This document shows, in pieces, positions 14,667 to 15,646 of a stretch of 15,646 nt of DNA (position 1 is the stretch's first letter; each line of letters opens with the position of its first letter). Origin of the DNA: SIG710 sp045596925 (lineage in GTDB: Bacteria; Bacillota; Clostridia; Oscillospirales; CAG-272); NCBI GenBank assembly GCA_045596925.1, contig JAZODH010000010.1, positions 1 to 15,646 of the forward strand, in the 5' to 3' direction. The position numbers and the translations under genes are program-made. The notes under the pieces are model-generated. The model did not search any database. It had not been told where the DNA came from and worked only from the letters and a program-made list of their open reading frames with translations.

Positions 14667-15463
14667 ACGCAGATTTCTTCAACGCCCTTGACCTTCTCGA
14701 GAAGGAAAACGGCATTTCAAAAGAGTATATGATTTCACAGATTGAGCTCGCACTTGCAAACGCATGTCGCCGTGAGGTTGGACCTACGACGGTTATTCGC
14801 GTGCAGCTCGACCCCACAAAGAAGGATATGAGAGTATTCCAGCAGCGCACCGTAGTGCCCGACGGAGAGGTTTACGATGACAAGTGCGAGATTTCTCTTT
14901 CTGCTGCAAAGGCGCTCTCGCGTCGTCACAAGCTTGGTGGCGTTGTTGAAACCGAGCTCAAGACCAAGGATTTCCGCCGCCTTTCCGCACAGGCCGGTAA
15001 GCAGATGATAGTTCAGGCTATCCGCACCGCTGAGAGAGAAAGACAGACAAGAGAGTACGAGGAGAAGCGCGAGGAGATCATCACCGCTATCGTTGATAAG
15101 GTTGATACCACAAACGGCAACCTTATCCTTGACACCGGCACAGGTTACGCTACTCTTCTTCGTGAGGAGCAGATTCCCGGTGAAAGCTATGACGTTGGTG
15201 ATAGAATCAAGGTCTTCGTATCCGAGGTTAAGTCGGGCGAAACCCGCGGTCCTATCGTAACTCTCTCAAGAGTTCACCCCAATTTTGTAAAAAGACTCTT
15301 CGAGCTTGAGGTACCCGAGATTGCAGACGGTACTATTCTTATTAAGGGCGTTGCCCGTGAGGCAGGCAGCCGTACGAAGATCGCGGTTTACTCCCGTGAC
15401 GAAAACGTTGAGGCAGTCGGCTCTTGTATCGGTAAGAACAGCATGAGAATCAATGCGATCCTT
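14663..15463 (+). CDS. nusA: Transcription termination/antitermination factor NusA, 3'-truncated
   Basis: The first 267 residues of NusA, the RNA polymerase-binding pausing and termination factor. Residues 1-125 are the polymerase-binding N-terminal domain (MNADFFNALDLLEKENGISK...). About 130-200 is the S1 domain (GNLILDTGTGYATLLREEQIPGE is its core region). KH1 begins near 205 with VHPNFVKRLFELEVPEI, followed by REAGSRTKIAVYS. The usual KH1 loop CVGxxG appears as CIGKNS, with Ser in place of the second Gly. Genomic sequence stops at codon 267 (15461-15463). The apparent further codons to a TGA at 15491-15493 are sequencing adapter and must not be annotated as a C-terminus. The rest of KH1, KH2 and downstream genes are missing. 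It is co-transcribed with rimP. Confidence 0.95.
15365..15463 (+). repeat. 99-bp nusA segment duplicated across the adapter (genuine copy)
   Basis: Bases 15365-15463 are identical to 15548-15646, offset 183. This copy continues the nusA reading frame; the other follows the adapter and is artefactual. Confidence 0.95.
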
Positions 15464-15547
15464 AAGTCGGATCGTAGCCATGTCGTTCTGTGAGCCAAGG
15501 AGTTGGTAAGACCCATTGTCTTCCTAAGACCGCTTGGCCTCCGACTT
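15464..15547. other. MGI/BGI sequencing adapter with index (artefact)
   Basis: From memory of the DNBSEQ adapters: 15464-15505 (42 nt, starting AAGTCGGATCGTAGCC and ending GGAGTTG) equals the read-2 adapter. The reverse complement of 15516-15547 (32 nt, starting AAGTCGGAGGCCAAGC) equals the read-1 adapter. The ten bases between them, GTAAGACCCA, would be the sample index. The lengths add to exactly 84. This is not biological sequence. Confidence 0.96.
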
Positions 15548-15646
15548 GGCAGCCGTACGAAGATCGCGGTTTACTCCCGTGACGAAAACGTTGAGGCAGT
15601 CGGCTCTTGTATCGGTAAGAACAGCATGAGAATCAATGCGATCCTT
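15548..15646 (+). repeat. 99-bp artefactual copy of nusA sequence at the contig end
   Basis: Exact repeat of 15365-15463 placed after the adapter. Insert-adapter-insert order is what reading round a short-insert DNA nanoball would give, and a 99-nt overlap is also a common assembly k-mer size. It should be trimmed with the adapter. Confidence 0.95.

Noticed and set aside
1..15463. CRISPR array, tRNA, rRNA or insertion sequence
   Set aside because: No regularly spaced direct repeats, cloverleaf, rRNA block or transposase was found on reading through.
15464..15547. Mobile-element end or tRNA-like structure from the AAGTCGGA...TCCGACTT inverted repeat
   Set aside because: The inverted ends are the shared first bases of the two sequencing adapters.

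Overview
The window looks like one contig end from an uncultured gut-type Clostridia (Firmicutes). It has consensus sigma-A promoters (TTGACA/TTGNNN, 17-18 nt, TATAAT), strong GGAGG ribosome binding sites, an L-box (lysine) riboswitch, an orphan family-1 solute-binding lipoprotein and a rimP-nusA pair. The genus cannot be named from the sequence.

Layout. (1) 1-440, minus strand: a perfect sigma-A promoter, a lysine riboswitch with a mutually exclusive antiterminator and terminator, and the first 41 codons of an unrecognised membrane-anchored protein with a CPDC motif. (2) 440-2480: promoter, highly expressed solute-binding lipoprotein, intrinsic terminator. (3) 2547-3272, minus strand: flavodoxin-fold Fe-S-flavoprotein-like reductase with its own promoter and terminator. 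(4) 3437-13977: an accessory-looking locus. A MutS-family ATPase without the mismatch-reading domain, a two-CBS protein and a 2141-residue membrane-associated giant protein overlap as one translationally coupled operon. They are followed by a 525-residue paralogue of the giant's repeats, which has its own promoter and codon use typical of abundant proteins, and by a 78-residue basic coiled-coil protein. (5) 13981-15463: promoter and structured leader, rimP, and the 5' part of nusA. (6) 15464-15646 is not genome: it is an 84-bp MGI/BGI sequencing adapter with a 10-bp index, followed by an exact 99-bp copy of nusA sequence.

The most interesting content is region 4. The giant protein appears to be built from three tandem A-B dyads of a helical unit marked by I..YN, LTG, a P-I-x-Y strand and a closing (V/I)E(V/T)(V/I). 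The same unit occurs twice in the 525-residue protein. I recognise no described system of this kind. The 525-residue gene is also followed, in frame after its UGA stop, by 45 sense codons coding a transmembrane tail with no usable start codon of its own, which suggests stop-codon readthrough or a recent nonsense change.

How the genes may work together is inference. MutS-like ATPase, CBS nucleotide sensor and giant repeat protein are made from one mRNA, while the small repeat protein is made in larger amounts, as a scaffold or structural partner might be. No mobile element, CRISPR array, tRNA or rRNA was seen.
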